Assembly (NCBI GenBank): GCA_000697475.1
Contig: JNEU01000813.1
Coordinates: 1 to 64,000, forward strand
Length of the DNA: 64,000 bases
Reading direction: 5' to 3'
Origin: Lichtheimia corymbifera B2541
Lineage: Eukaryota > Mucoromycota > Mucoromycetes > Mucorales > Lichtheimiaceae
Part shown: in pieces, positions 10,880 through 21,392 of the stretch
Numbering within the stretch: position 1 is the stretch's first letter
Layout of the letters: each line of letters begins with the position of its first letter
Position numbers and translations under genes: made by a program
Notes under the pieces: generated by a model
Seen by the model: the letters and a program-made list of their open reading frames with translations, nothing else
Told to the model about the DNA's origin: nothing
Database searches by the model: none

Positions 10880-13003
10880 ATGCCACAATGTAAGTAGTAT
10901 CACAAAGGTTTACATGTTCCCGTACTCATCGGTAGCCCATGTTTGTAGCGGCATCACACCATTCCCGACACCAGAGTTATTGGTCATGGGACAATATCCA
11001 ACCCTCTACCAACTTGTACGCTAAACCCAATGTCATTCAATGCACACCAACCATCGGTATCCCTGGCAACGACATTTTACGACTCACCTTGACGCTGGAT
11101 GATATGGCTATTCTCCCTTTACTTTCTATTGCTTTTGGTTCATGCGTTACTCCAACAACGAGCACCATGATTGATGCAATGACCATCGAGTTATCAGCCA
11201 TTGTACCTGAAAAGGAGCACATTGAAGATGCTGTGGATCGAATGCCGGTACCAGTGCGGGTGATTATTTGCAGTGCACGACATCAGCAGCAAGCTCAAGT
11301 CTTGGATAATTGGCTCGTAGCTACTATGACATATTCGTGCGATATCCAAAAACAATTGCGGACCGAAAACAACAATGATGGTGATGATCGGCAAGTCGGC
11401 GATGACTACAAAGGAAAACAACCGGCTGTCGGACGATATGATACATCATCAGCCTCGTCACGATGCTGCTTTTTCACTGTATTGCCGACGACGACGATGG
11501 AAGGTATATATCTTGAAGCGTTGGTTGTCAAGGATGGTTAAGAGAATATTGACTGATTGGAAAAAGGAAAACCTCTTTTCTTTGCATTGATTGCATAATA
11601 GAGAAGGCCAAGACGACTTGTGAAGAAGATTCATTCAACATGATTCTCTCGTCGCCACCATTATTAGCATCATCCACTAGTACCAAAGTGGCGGTTCAAT
11701 CGGCGATGGATCCGACCCGATATGACAAAGGTAATTTAATTGTGTTATTCTGATCGGTCCATCGCTGACCTTGTCTCTGCTTACACTCACACACACCCCC
11801 AACTCCTTATTTCATTGTCCATCATCTGTGTATGATCTGGTGTACTATCATCCACAACGCACATTGCTCCGCTTTCGCATATTTCCTATAATGGTGACCA
11901 TCTCCGTCTTGGGCTCGTTATCACTGTGGGTTTTTTTGGCGCGCTTTTCACAAAATGCATATGTCGATCCAACCACCACAACACTGTCACTATCCGATAT
12001 CACAGCCCGCATCACAGTGGGAGCAGCTGATTATTCTTATCCTTCCAACAACAATAATGATCATGACGACTCAGCTTGTTCTTTAACAACTACTTCCAAC
12101 AACATGTCACATCATCAACAACCTTCACCACAAGACAATCGTAATATGCATCCTTACATCATCTCTCCTATGCAAATGCAGGCTGGACCTGCAGCCGATA
12201 CAGTACGATCGGTTTCAACACCTTGCAGTAGCAGTAGCAGCAGTAGCAGCCCCAGCCAGCAAGAATTACAGCAATTTATGGATACATCAATCATGATGGC
12301 ATTTTCGCGTTCGACGCCATCACCGAGTACTACTACCACTACTACCACCACCACCCAACAACCCGCCACACAAGATATAGACGCCTACGCGTTTGTTCCC
12401 TACAAGGCTAATCTCCATGTGCGTGGTGATCTCAATACAATGGTGCAGCAATGGACACAAGAGGAATGGCAACAGCAAAGGCGCTTGGTGCGTTTCTGGA
12501 GACAGCAGACTACAGGACCTGAGGATATTGAATGTACATTTGCACCCATATCACAAAGTGAACATCCAGAACAAGCTTCCATGATTGTGGTATCATGCAT
12601 TTATTGGCAGGAGATGGATGATTTCTTTATTACATCAGTCGATTGCTTGTATTTGCTCGAGTGCTTGTTGGCAGTGCGTTTCACAGTCGAGGAGAAAAAT
12701 CGGATCAGACGCAACCTGGAAGAATTCAAGCCATTGACGGTGAGCAGATCCAAAGTTGAAAGTGCACCCTTTTTTCGGTTGGTCATGGGGTTTCCCAATC
12801 CACGCCCAAGAAACATTGAGAAGGATGTGAAGGTGTTCCCATGGAAATCACTCGGTCAAGCATTGAAAAAAATCATTGGGAGATACACGGCGAGTTATAG
12901 TAGTACTGCAAGCGTCAATTTTACTGCTCTCGCATGCACCACAAGCACATACCATGATCGGGTGGATAAGGATGATGGCGATGATGATACTTCACAACAA
13001 TGA
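10880..13003 (+). CDS. medA: MedA/Medusa-type transcription regulator (DUF7082)
   Basis: Exons 10880-10889 (ten bases, ATGCCACAAT), 10949-11503, 11602-11730 and a last exon ending at 13003 join in phase. The N-terminal part (TPTIGIPGNDILRLTL ... SIAFGS) resembles the IPT-like module of this family. The C-terminal ~160 residues carry the signature block RFTVEEKNRIRRNLEEFKPLTVS, MGFPNPRPRNIEKDVKVFPW and ALKKIIGRY, diagnostic of Medusa/Acob1/Ren1-type proteins. Aspergillus MedA governs conidiophore form, adhesion and virulence traits, and relatives control sporulation or infection structures. The middle is Ser/Thr/Asn/Gln-rich. The third intron is problematic. A GT donor at 11731 has no AG until 12004-12005, giving a 275-nt intron and 563 residues, yet the frame is open from 11735. 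A polypyrimidine tract ending TTACAC at 11786 would give an equally in-phase join and about 636 residues. The family call is secure and the exon 4 start is not. Confidence 0.88.
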
Positions 13004-14040
13004 TTGATTCCTCCTCTTTTCACACAACGTGCAGCACCTGATCAATTTCCCCCACTACCACCATCCAAAACGCACATGTATATCTTATCCTCACAACACA
13101 TATTATTATATATCATATTGGTCCATGTCCTGTCCTCCCTCTCTCTCTTTTGCCAAAACGATAGAATTATACACATTATACTAGTTTACTCAACTCACTT
13201 TTTAATAAATATGTCTTACGTAAGTATCAAATCAATGCCGCACAAAATAGAGTTGATGATGCAGTCATATGATGCCACAACGATGCTGCAGATCACAGCG
13301 GAAGATTTTGACAAACGTATTTTCCCTTTTCTCCTCGTTTCCCTTTGATCTATGGTTTCCTTTAAACAACATGTGACACAACACAATTTATTATCTCATG
13401 CGAACAATCATACTGATAGCAAGATCGTTTGTGCGTGAGAAAAATAAATCGGGCCCTCATTGCTAAGATCTACAGCCGAATTACAGGGTTTAATCATCGT
13501 GGAGGAGGAGCATTACGGTTTTCGGTTGCCGGGCAATGATGGCTCGTCTGTGAACCGATCATTATTTCTCAAGTCATCATGGATGGGGACACATAATAGT
13601 GATTGCATGGAATGGTTCAAGAGACATAATGAAATATTGAAGCTCTCCTTTGAGTTATGACTTTAGAATGTACAAAGTAAATATCATTGTCTCCTTTTGG
13701 ACGGACATGGTGCACATGCTTTCCAAATCACAATCGAATGCAGCCTTTGTTCAAGACACAATGAATCTTTTCTCTTCCTCTCTTTTGCCTTTATCACAGC
13801 ATTTACAAGTTGTACATGGTTGACAAGTTGCACAAAGGATGATGATATAGCAGCCATGGAATAGCACGTAAAGTATGGCAATCGGATGCATCAAATTGAC
13901 AATGGATACCCTCTTTTCCACATGTTGTATATATATAATTCCTTCCATCCCCAAGTACCAAATCAATATCCATATCCATATCCGTAACAAGTCGTATGTA
14001 TTGAGGAAAGTTGCTACGCGTAAATAAAGCTGCTTCTATA
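13004..14040. other. 3' flank and intergenic, no gene seen
   Basis: Downstream of the medA-like gene, with AATAAA-type motifs near 13203 and 13444. No frame on either strand shows a domain or splice pattern. Confidence 0.55.
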
Positions 14041-14079
14041 TAATGGCTAGCTGCTGTCCACGCAAAAGGGCTGTACGGA

Positions 14080-14290
14080 AGCTTGCTGAAGACCTTGCTG
14101 ATAGCAACAGCTGCTACGTTTGGTCGCGGCAGAGGAGTGTGCAAGAGCGTGTGTTGTAGTAGTAGAGCGACAAGGATGTGAACGCTGCTTGAGACAATGG
14201 TGTAAAGACTCTGCTAATGGCAACTGCTGGAATGAATGCTGTTACGCTTGGTGTTGGTGGAGGATTGTACAAGAGAAGGTGTCGTGTCAA
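14080..14290 (+). repeat. Two diverged copies of a ~118-nt module
   Basis: The sequence AAGACCTTGCTGATAGCAAC (about 14089) recurs in diverged form at about 14206 as AAGACTCTGCTAATGGCAAC. Each is followed by a GCTACG/GTTACG ... GTGTGCAAGAG/TTGTACAAGAG block. In one frame both encode a similar peptide (KTLLxATA ... GxGxGxxK), but no start and no continuous frame links them. It is probably a remnant of a duplicated short coding or repeated element. Confidence 0.35.
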
Positions 14291-14547
14291 GTAACGCGGG
14301 TGTTGCAGTGGAGTGCACACGCCATGAACTTGCCATTCAGTCAACGGCTTTCAGATCAAGACAGTTGTAGGATTGACATGACGGGTTGAAGCAGGACAAT
14401 CGTTCGCTGGTGTTAGTTGTACTTGAATGCATCAGCAGTTGAGAATGGGAAGAAGAGGGCAAGAGGCTGACAGTGGAAGAAGTGGAAATTAAATCTGTCA
14501 GGCAGTGAGACATATCCACATACACTGATATCAATGCATGATATTGG

Positions 14548-15190
14548 GATTGCCTGTCTCGGACCTCAAACTTTCACACAATATGCTCTAGCTCATGCTG
14601 AACAACTTTGTATTAATAAAGAACCCACACTTCATTTGAAAATTTCGAAAGGGAGAGCATAATGTGGGATTGACTATAACGGATGAAAATTGGGAAAGCG
14701 CCGGATTTATGAAAAAGTAATTTAGTATGTAGTTTCTCGGGATTCCCCATCTCGCACTTGAAACTTGGTCAGAAGGTACTCTCGCACATGCTGATCAACT
14801 CCATTCATTTAAAAATTGCATGCTTCATTGTTAAACTCTTGAATGCGGGCGGCCCCAATATAGAAGAGACGAAGACATAAGTAGGGTGGACGGTCCTACT
14901 CCCCGAGATTGCCAATCTCGAGCCTGAAACTTTCACACAAAGTTCTTTCAACCACGGCGAGAAATATCGTTCTCATAAAGATGCCAAGGTTCATTATGAA
15001 AATTTTGAATGCAGGCGAGACAATGAATGGACGGGAAGGTAAGTAGGGTGTACAGTGCATGGCCCCCCGAGATTGCCCATCTCGATCTTCAAATTTGGTC
15101 AGGAGGAGCTCTCCGACTCGTTAATCAATTTTGGTCTAATAATGACCCCACACTTCATTATAAAAGTTTTGAGTGGGAGGGCGCAAAGGC
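14548..15190 (+). repeat. Four diverged tandem units of about 165-190 nt
   Basis: Units begin at 14548, 14741, 14907 and 15071 with the core GATTGCCCATCTCG. Each continues through (A)AACTTTCACACAA or AATTTGGTCAGGA, then a TCTC...CATGCTGATCAACT-like block, and ends with CACACTTCATT-TGAAAATTTTGAATG and a G-rich segment. Offsets between units are 193, 166 and 164 nt. The third core is a perfect palindrome, CGAGATTG-C-CAATCTCG (14904-14920). No open frame spans the units. This is either a short satellite-like array or the remains of a tandemly arranged non-coding element. Confidence 0.65.
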
Positions 15191-15892
15191 TATAAACCAT
15201 GGATCCGGATCAAAAGTTTACCAGCAAAGCAAGCTAGTCCTGATCATTAAAGAGACCTAAAAGTGGAGCTATTTTGTTACCACAGTGATATGGATGTTGC
15301 CTCTATTTAGCAAGTGCTGACAGGCTTACTCTAGCACATCACTTTTTTTCTCACACCCTCCTTACCACCCTTCTGACTACAATATATATATATGGTCTTT
15401 TCAGCGAAGCCTCGTCATGCACTAAGCCTTTGAAACACACAGTGCAAGAGATAGGCTGAGTGCTATACACGTGATACACCACATGTTGGATAGCGTTTTT
15501 CATTTCGCTTGGAAAAAAAGCGGGGTTGATCAATGTAAAGAGAACGCGGTGTTTTTTAACGGACAATAGGGAATATAAGACCCTGAGTGTGAGTAGAATG
15601 CAAATCAAGGATCGTCATGTGAATTGTCGTGTGTATGTGTGTTTGTGCCAGGAAACCCGGTTTCTTTCTTCTCTGCTTACCATTTTAGATCATGTAGGAC
15701 AATAAGCTCTCCACAGATTTGTATTCTGGTACAAGGTGCATGCACATTTTTTTCTCACTGATATAGACTTGTATATATATACAAAGGCATTATCCCGGTT
15801 TGTGACAGAAACGGTTCTTTTTCCTTATAGCGGCGTTGTCAACCACTCCTCTTTAATTTTCATCCTTGCGCGTGTGCTTTGCATAGGTCAAT
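15191..15892. other. Upstream region of sugar transporter gene
   Basis: No supported gene. It contains a TATATATATA run near 15380 and another near 15770. A possible 5'-UTR intron acceptor (TTTGCATAG) lies just before the transporter ATG. Confidence 0.5.
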
Positions 15893-18115
15893 ATGAAGCA
15901 CTTGTCCTTGATCGCCACCACCGTGTCATGCATGGGTGGTTTCTTGTTTGGTTATGATATTGGTGTTATCAGCGGTAAGTGTGCAAGCTTATGCGTCATG
16001 ATGCATCTGGTGGCCTGATCCATAGCATAATAGGTGTACTTGCCATGCCTACATTTCCTCAATACTTTGGCATGGAGGGTGATCCTGATTATATAGCCCG
16101 TGTCAAAGGTGATGTGGTGGCATTGTTACAGGCAGGCTGCTGTGTAGGTGCCTTGCTTATCAATTTTCTTGCCGGTAATGGATATCTACAAAAGATCGAA
16201 TGACAATGGCCACTCATCCCATATGGGTAAATATAGATCCTTTTGGTCGTAAAAAGACAATCATGTTTTCATCCCTCGTCTTTATCTTGGGAGGCATCCT
16301 ACAAGCTGTAGCTCAAAACGTCGCGACTATGCTGGCAGGTCGTTTTATTGCTGGATGTAAGCCGCAGATCACATTATTACTCTTGCGCACTTTATTTACA
16401 TCGACCTTATGTTGCAGTGGGTGTGGGTGCGTGTTCAATGCTTGTTCCAATGTACATTGCAGAAATTGCTCCACGTCGTCTACGTGGACGTTTGGGTACC
16501 TTGTGGCAGTTCCTTGTAGTATTGGGTATCATGTTGTCGTACTGGTATGCGAATCTTTTGTGTTATGCAATCGCACAACGTGTAACATGCCACCAACCAC
16601 TTTTCAACAAATAGGGTCGATTATGGCTGCGTGCGTCATATCCCAGTGTCAGATAGACAATGGCGTACTGCACTAGGTATTCAGATTATCCCTGGTGGTT
16701 TATTGTTCCTTGGCATGTTCTTTTGCCCTGAATCATTGCGTTGGCTCGCATTACGGTAAATGCACGACATTCGTTTTATTCACACACTGACAACTCAGCT
16801 GACCTCAATGCACAAATCAGAGACCGGAATGAAGATGTTTTGAAGGTCTTGTGTCAGTTACGTAATCAGGATGCCGAGCATCCTGCTATTTTGCAAGAAA
16901 TGGAGGAGATCAAGGCTGCGGCCCAACAAGAACGGGAAATGAAAATGACCCGTTGGACAGAGTTGCTTATTCCCAATAATCTACGTCGTCTACTTATTGG
17001 CGTGTTCTTGCAAGTGGCTCAACAATGGACCGGAACCAATGCTATTGTAAGTTGTTTTATCGCTGTATTGGCTACTATAAGCTGCATGATTATGGTTAAC
17101 GCAAAAAAAGAACTATTACGCTCCCGACATTTTTAAATCAATTGGCCTTACAGCTGAAAATACTGATATCCTTGCAACGGGTGTTTATGGTATGATGATG
17201 ATGGCTCTCATCCTCCACTTCCAAAATCGCATGATAACAATTTTATGATTAGGTGTGGTCAAATTGGTTTTTGTTGTCGTTGCATTCTTCCTTATTGATG
17301 GTCGCATGGGACGAAGACGTACGCTGATGCTTGGTGCTGCGATCATGTTTGTATCGTTCTTTATAGTAGGAGGAATGGTATATGGGTTGCAACGTCAAAG
17401 TACTGGCAGCGGTGATGAAATCAATGTTGTCGACGCTAAGGGTTATGTGGCTATCGTCTTTGTCTATATCTTCGCTGTTGGGTAAGGAGCATGATTCGCT
17501 ATTGGTGATACATCGCATACTCATCACATGTTTTCTTTTGTGTATACAGCTACGAATTCTCATGGGGGTAAGTTTAAAAATCTCAAAGGCAAATCATGCA
17601 CGATGTAAACTCAAATGCGACCTTCTTTTCTTGTGGATTAGCCCTGTTGTATGGGTTGTCTGCTCCGAAATCTTCCCAACACGCATCCGTGCCATGTGCT
17701 TGTCAGTCACCACTGCTTTCAACTGGGTAAGGTTTATATGCAAAAGACACTTTCTATATAGCGTACCTAACACGTCATATGACAGGCCATGAATGCTACC
17801 ATTGCCAAGGTCACCCCCATCATGATCAGTGACATCACCTATGGCACGTACTTTTTCTTTGGTTGCTGTGCCGTCTTAATGGGTACAATCACCTACTTGT
17901 TCGTACCCGAAACTCGAGGTCGTTCGCTTGAAGAGATGAATGAAGTTTTTGGTGGCAGTGTCTGGGCCTTCAAAGACAAGTATGTGTGGAAGATGGCTGA
18001 CGAGGAAAACAAAACCAGTCAAGCTCAAGAGGTGGAGCGAGTGGAAGATCAAAAAGTTGAGCAGCCACCCTCTCCTTCTAATGCTGGTGCTGCTACTTCA
18101 GCAGATAAGGATTAG
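15893..18115 (+). CDS. MFS sugar transporter (hexose-type)
   Basis: Eleven exons join in phase to 525 residues: 15893-15974, 16034-16174, 16237-16356, 16418-16544, 16615-16755, 16821-17046, 17111-17189, 17253-17481, 17550-17567, 17642-17726 and 17786-18115. Signature motifs occur in order: GGFLFGYDIGVISG in the first membrane span, DPFGRKKT after span 2, PRRLRGRLGT after span 4, CPESLRWL at the end of span 6, QQWTGTNAINYYAP in span 7, DGRMGRRR between spans 8 and 9, GPVVWVVCSEIFPTRIR around span 10, and PETRGRSLEEMNEVFGG after span 12. The C-terminal tail is hydrophilic and Glu/Gln-rich. The set identifies a sugar/H+ symporter or facilitator of the plasma membrane. Exon 9 is an 18-nt microexon encoding YEFSW. 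Substrate specificity cannot be assigned. Confidence 0.95.
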
Positions 18116-18622
18116 TAATCCCATCCCCTTTTTATTCATCATCACTTTCACCACGTAATGTAATTTCTCTTATTGTACTATCTTCTCTAGTATTATTTGT
18201 ATTGGACTAATATAATCGCTTTATTGCGAGTATCATCATTGCACTTTATTATTTATGGATGTAGTAATGATAAGCTAATAAGCTCTAGCGTATTCGGTCA
18301 CTTCAGGTACCAGTGTACAAAAAGAAATGAAGGCAGGAGGTTTTTGTTCGGTGATATTACTTTTATCGAGGTAGCATATACCAAGGAAGCCATTGCAGTG
18401 TACTATCTTCTATGGGAGGCGGCCATGCTGTGATAGTGGAATTTGATGCAGGTTATCTTGCTTGGTTATTGTCCAGTGTCATAAGTGGTAATTTAGTGGA
18501 TATTCCTGATTCATACTTTGTATCCGTTCTCGGACAGGCGTATAAACGAACGATTGAACAATCGCCCTCACGCAAATGCATGAGCGAGATATGTTACACA
18601 AACTTTCATGCACGCCTTGGGG
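18116..18622. other. 3' flank of transporter, no gene seen
   Basis: Short frames only. It precedes the left arm of the inverted repeat. Confidence 0.5.
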
Positions 18623-19075
18623 CATACTTTTGTCACCTACAAAAAAATCGCCTTTCAAGCCGCAGGTGGATTTGTGCATTAGCTGTTGATTTTCCATCAC
18701 TTCGTTTCGCCACTCCCAAGGTGCTTGACCACTTTATCAGTTCGATCCATCATGACACAATTCCCACGCCCACTCACTTTATATAAACAAGGCTGTTGTC
18801 ACCAACACTATAACACTCCCTTTCTTTCTACTTGTATGTATACCATCATCAATTAATGGCCCTTAGTAAGTCTCAAGGATGGTATACATACAAGTAGAAA
18901 GAAAGGGAGTGTTATAGTGTTGGTGACAACAGCCTTGTTTATATAAAGTGAGTGGGCGTGATAAAGTGGTCAAGCACCTTGGGAGTGGCGAAACGAAGTG
19001 ATGGAAAATCAACAGCTAATGCACAAATCCACCTGCGGCTTGAAAGGCGATTTTTTTGTAGGTGACAAAAGTATG
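18623..19075. repeat. Near-perfect inverted repeat, arms 225 and 198 nt, 30-nt spacer
   Basis: The left arm (18623-18847) and right arm (18878-19075) are reverse complements at every base I could compare. The only difference is a 27-nt segment (CAGTTCGATCCATCATGACACAATTCC or its equivalent by a CA offset) present in the left arm and absent from the right. The spacer is 18848-18877. Each arm carries TTTATATAAA. Sequences immediately outside the arms are unrelated. Such identity means either a very recent inverted duplication or fold-back event, or an assembly artefact. Single-stranded DNA or RNA from here would form a long hairpin. Confidence 0.9.
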
Positions 19076-19340
19076 TCCATCATTGTTCATGGAGCCAGTG
19101 ACCAGTACTGAGGACCCTACCATCGTTCATCGCATTGTTCAAAATTGGCAGCGCTTGGAGAGGAAAAGGATTTCAAAGTTCTCTATGCTTTGTCATATTA
19201 CACATGTGCGCTGGCACGAACAATGGATACCACGCCCGAAGATTATGTTCCAATGCCAGTCACTGGAGAAGTGATACACAGGACTAGCATGAATGGTAGC
19301 TATCATCTGCTTGGGGGAAAAGAATGGTCCTTCTTTCACT
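19076..19340 (+). pseudogene. Possible gene remnant beside the inverted repeat
   Basis: Immediately right of the repeat, two overlapping frames read like protein (EPVTSTEDPTIVHRIVQNW, then GEEKDFKVLYALSYYTCALA and VPMPVTGEVIHRTSMNG), but they need a frame change between them near 19150 and have no start. No family is recognised. It may be a gene interrupted by the inverted duplication. Confidence 0.25.
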
Positions 19341-19811
19341 AAGAACCCAATACAGACAGCCTTTCAGGAACCATGCATTACCGCGTCGAGGTTCGAAAGC
19401 ATGTAGTGGATCACGTCACTTTCTCTCAAGGTCATTCCACTTCCCCATACCTTGGAAACCTATGTCTCAGATCGCGTCATATGACCCAATTGAATCCATC
19501 CATCCCAATAATGTGCACCACACACAAATCCAATAAATGATTGCAATTAAATTAGATGCTACTCTGATATATTCAGGAAGAGAGAGAGAAAAAGAAAACA
19601 CAAAGAGGGATGTATATAGTGTAGCGTGTGTGTGTGTGTGTGTGAATTGAAGCGATTGAAGGGTCTTGTTGTTGTGCAAGCTGTACTGGTGCTGAGGTGG
19701 TTTTTTTTTGAATCTCCTTGTGTGAGAATGTGGGTGTGTGTATATATGTGGTAAGAGACGAGATGAAAAGAGTATATGTATAAATCGAGTGTTATGTGGG
19801 ATGGGGGAATA
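19341..19811. other. 3' flank of F-box gene with GT microsatellite
   Basis: Contains a (GT)n tract at about 19626-19644 and a T9 run. No gene is supported. Confidence 0.55.
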
Positions 19812-21392
19812 TTAACTTGGCTTGGATAGTACCGGTCGCCGCCGTTGCCACCAGACTGTGTTTCCACGAATGACTGTAGTCTTTGGGACATGGGTTGGTG
19901 TTGGTGCAAGGGTATGTTCAGTGGGGGATGTAATTGTTGTACCGTTGCCATTGACGCCATCGTCGTTGTCATCGTCATCATCATCATCAAGGTTATCGTT
20001 TTTGCTGGCACTCATATCAATAAGATGCGCGAGTGAAGGGCCATCAATGATTTGTCGTTTGACCCCACCCAAGCACATACTTTGAAGACCTGAATGAGTT
20101 GGCATGCCATGTTGTTTCTCGATCACTCCCAATTGATGTTCGACACGTTGTGCAGCGATAGCGAAAAAGGATTCACCAAGGATACGTGCGTTGCTGAGAC
20201 TGATAAGACGTAGATGGATGCATCGTTCCAAGAGATCTAGCAAGGTCGCTTCACTCAAACGATTACCATCAGCATTGTTGAAAAGCTTGAGTAACTTGAG
20301 ATTCCTGCAATGCTTGGCTACTGCAGTGATTGACTTGTCGGTGAGGTTGTATGCATTGCCAATGCTGATACTTTCGAGATGGGGTCCACAACGTTCCGCT
20401 AGTGCACGTAGACTTGAATCACTAACAGGTGTGTTGCCCATGATTTCGATATGCCGTAATTGTGGATTGGTGATAGCCAACTTGACCAATGTCGATGATT
20501 GTAATGTGCCACAACCTGTCAACATGATTGACTCGAGTGTGCCCGATTGCATGTATTTTGCCATCTCATAGACCGAGTCATCAGTCTTTGGTGTATATGA
20601 TGTCAATCGTATTGTTTTCAATTTGCGACAATTGTGAGCGAAATGAGCCAGTGGCAATGAGTGATTGTATTGACGTTGTTGTTGTTGTTGTTGTGGAGGA
20701 TGCGGATGTTGTTGTGGATGAGGAGGATGCTGATGATTGTTGTTGTTAATAGGTTGTGGTTGTGGTGGTGAGCGAATATTGTTTGCATGATGATTATTAT
20801 GATGTTGTTGATGAGGTAGTGGTGGTTGTGCAGCTTGTGGACGTACAGGTTGAGCGTCTCCAGGACGTCGAATAGGTGGTAGAACGGGACGATTTTGTAG
20901 GATGGGTGGAACGACGGGTGGAGCCACGGGTCGAGTATGATGAATAGTGATGGATATGGATTCAAGATTTGGACACAAGGCAGTGACAAGTAGAATGACA
21001 TTGGGGGTAACGAGAAATTCCCGGTCTGCATGCACAAGATCGAGTGCTTTGACATACGTGCCATAAGGTCGTGATACATTCTGTCGAGCCATGATTGAAA
21101 ACACTCGCTCGAAATCACGTTCTCGTACAAAACGGAAATTGGCCCATATCAACTTCAACGCTGGTGTTGTCCATGCACGACACACAAGAGCTGCATGCAC
21201 TAAATCGGATCTACTGCTCAAATAGCCAAATATGCGTTCAAGACACGTTGCTGGTAATTCATGTCGTCGACGTATCGGTTGTTGTTGAAGCGACTTGTTG
21301 GGCTCCCACGCGGCTGAGGTGCCCAAAGTCGCATCTCTCGTCATGCACGATTCGTCCGTCGTAATGTCGTTTTGCGGGAAATGGTCCAACAA
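19812..21392 (-). CDS. F-box/LRR protein
   Basis: A single exon of 526 codons. After a short polar leader, residues ~45-90 form an F-box (LPATCLERIFGYLSSRSDLVHAALVCRAW followed by the LIWANF element), the Skp1-binding module of SCF ubiquitin ligases. A low-complexity Pro/Gln/His/Asn insert occupies residues ~165-245. Leucine-rich repeats of the cysteine-containing (AMN1/FBXL) kind follow at ~250-420, for example LESIMLTGCGTLQSSTLVKLA, LRHIEIMGNTPVSDSSLRALAERC, LESISIGNAYNLTDKSITAVAKHC and LKLLKLFNNADGNRLSEATLLDLLERC. The C-terminal tail has an Asp run and Thr/Pro-rich sequence. The protein probably selects substrates for an SCF E3, target unknown. The start chosen is the first ATG of the frame, and a second in-frame Met lies 16 codons in. 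Confidence 0.9.
   Translation of the reverse strand: MLDHFPQNDITTDESCMTRDATLGTSAAWEPNKSLQQQPIRRRHELPATCLERIFGYLSSRSDLVHAALVCRAWTTPALKLIWANFRFVRERDFERVFSIMARQNVSRPYGTYVKALDLVHADREFLVTPNVILLVTALCPNLESISITIHHTRPVAPPVVPPILQNRPVLPPIRRPGDAQPVRPQAAQPPLPHQQHHNNHHANNIRSPPQPQPINNNNHQHPPHPQQHPHPPQQQQQQRQYNHSLPLAHFAHNCRKLKTIRLTSYTPKTDDSVYEMAKYMQSGTLESIMLTGCGTLQSSTLVKLAITNPQLRHIEIMGNTPVSDSSLRALAERCGPHLESISIGNAYNLTDKSITAVAKHCRNLKLLKLFNNADGNRLSEATLLDLLERCIHLRLISLSNARILGESFFAIAAQRVEHQLGVIEKQHGMPTHSGLQSMCLGGVKRQIIDGPSLAHLIDMSASKNDNLDDDDDDDNDDGVNGNGTTITSPTEHTLAPTPTHVPKTTVIRGNTVWWQRRRPVLSKPS

Noticed and set aside
18412..18786. 124-codon plus-strand frame over the left arm of the inverted repeat
   Set aside because: It has no domain. 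The arm sequence also occurs in reverse orientation, and neither reading is protein-like.
19626..19644. GT repeat as a CRISPR or satellite signal
   Set aside because: It is a plain dinucleotide microsatellite with no spacer structure. Nothing like a CRISPR array occurs in the window.
19559..20011. 150-codon minus-strand frame overlapping the 3' end of the F-box gene
   Set aside because: Histidine/Thr repeats come from the GT microsatellite read in the other phase. The F-box frame overlaps it and is far better supported.
20618..21130. 170-codon minus-strand frame inside the F-box gene
   Set aside because: It is the alternate frame of the Gln/His/Asn-rich low-complexity insert and has no domain.
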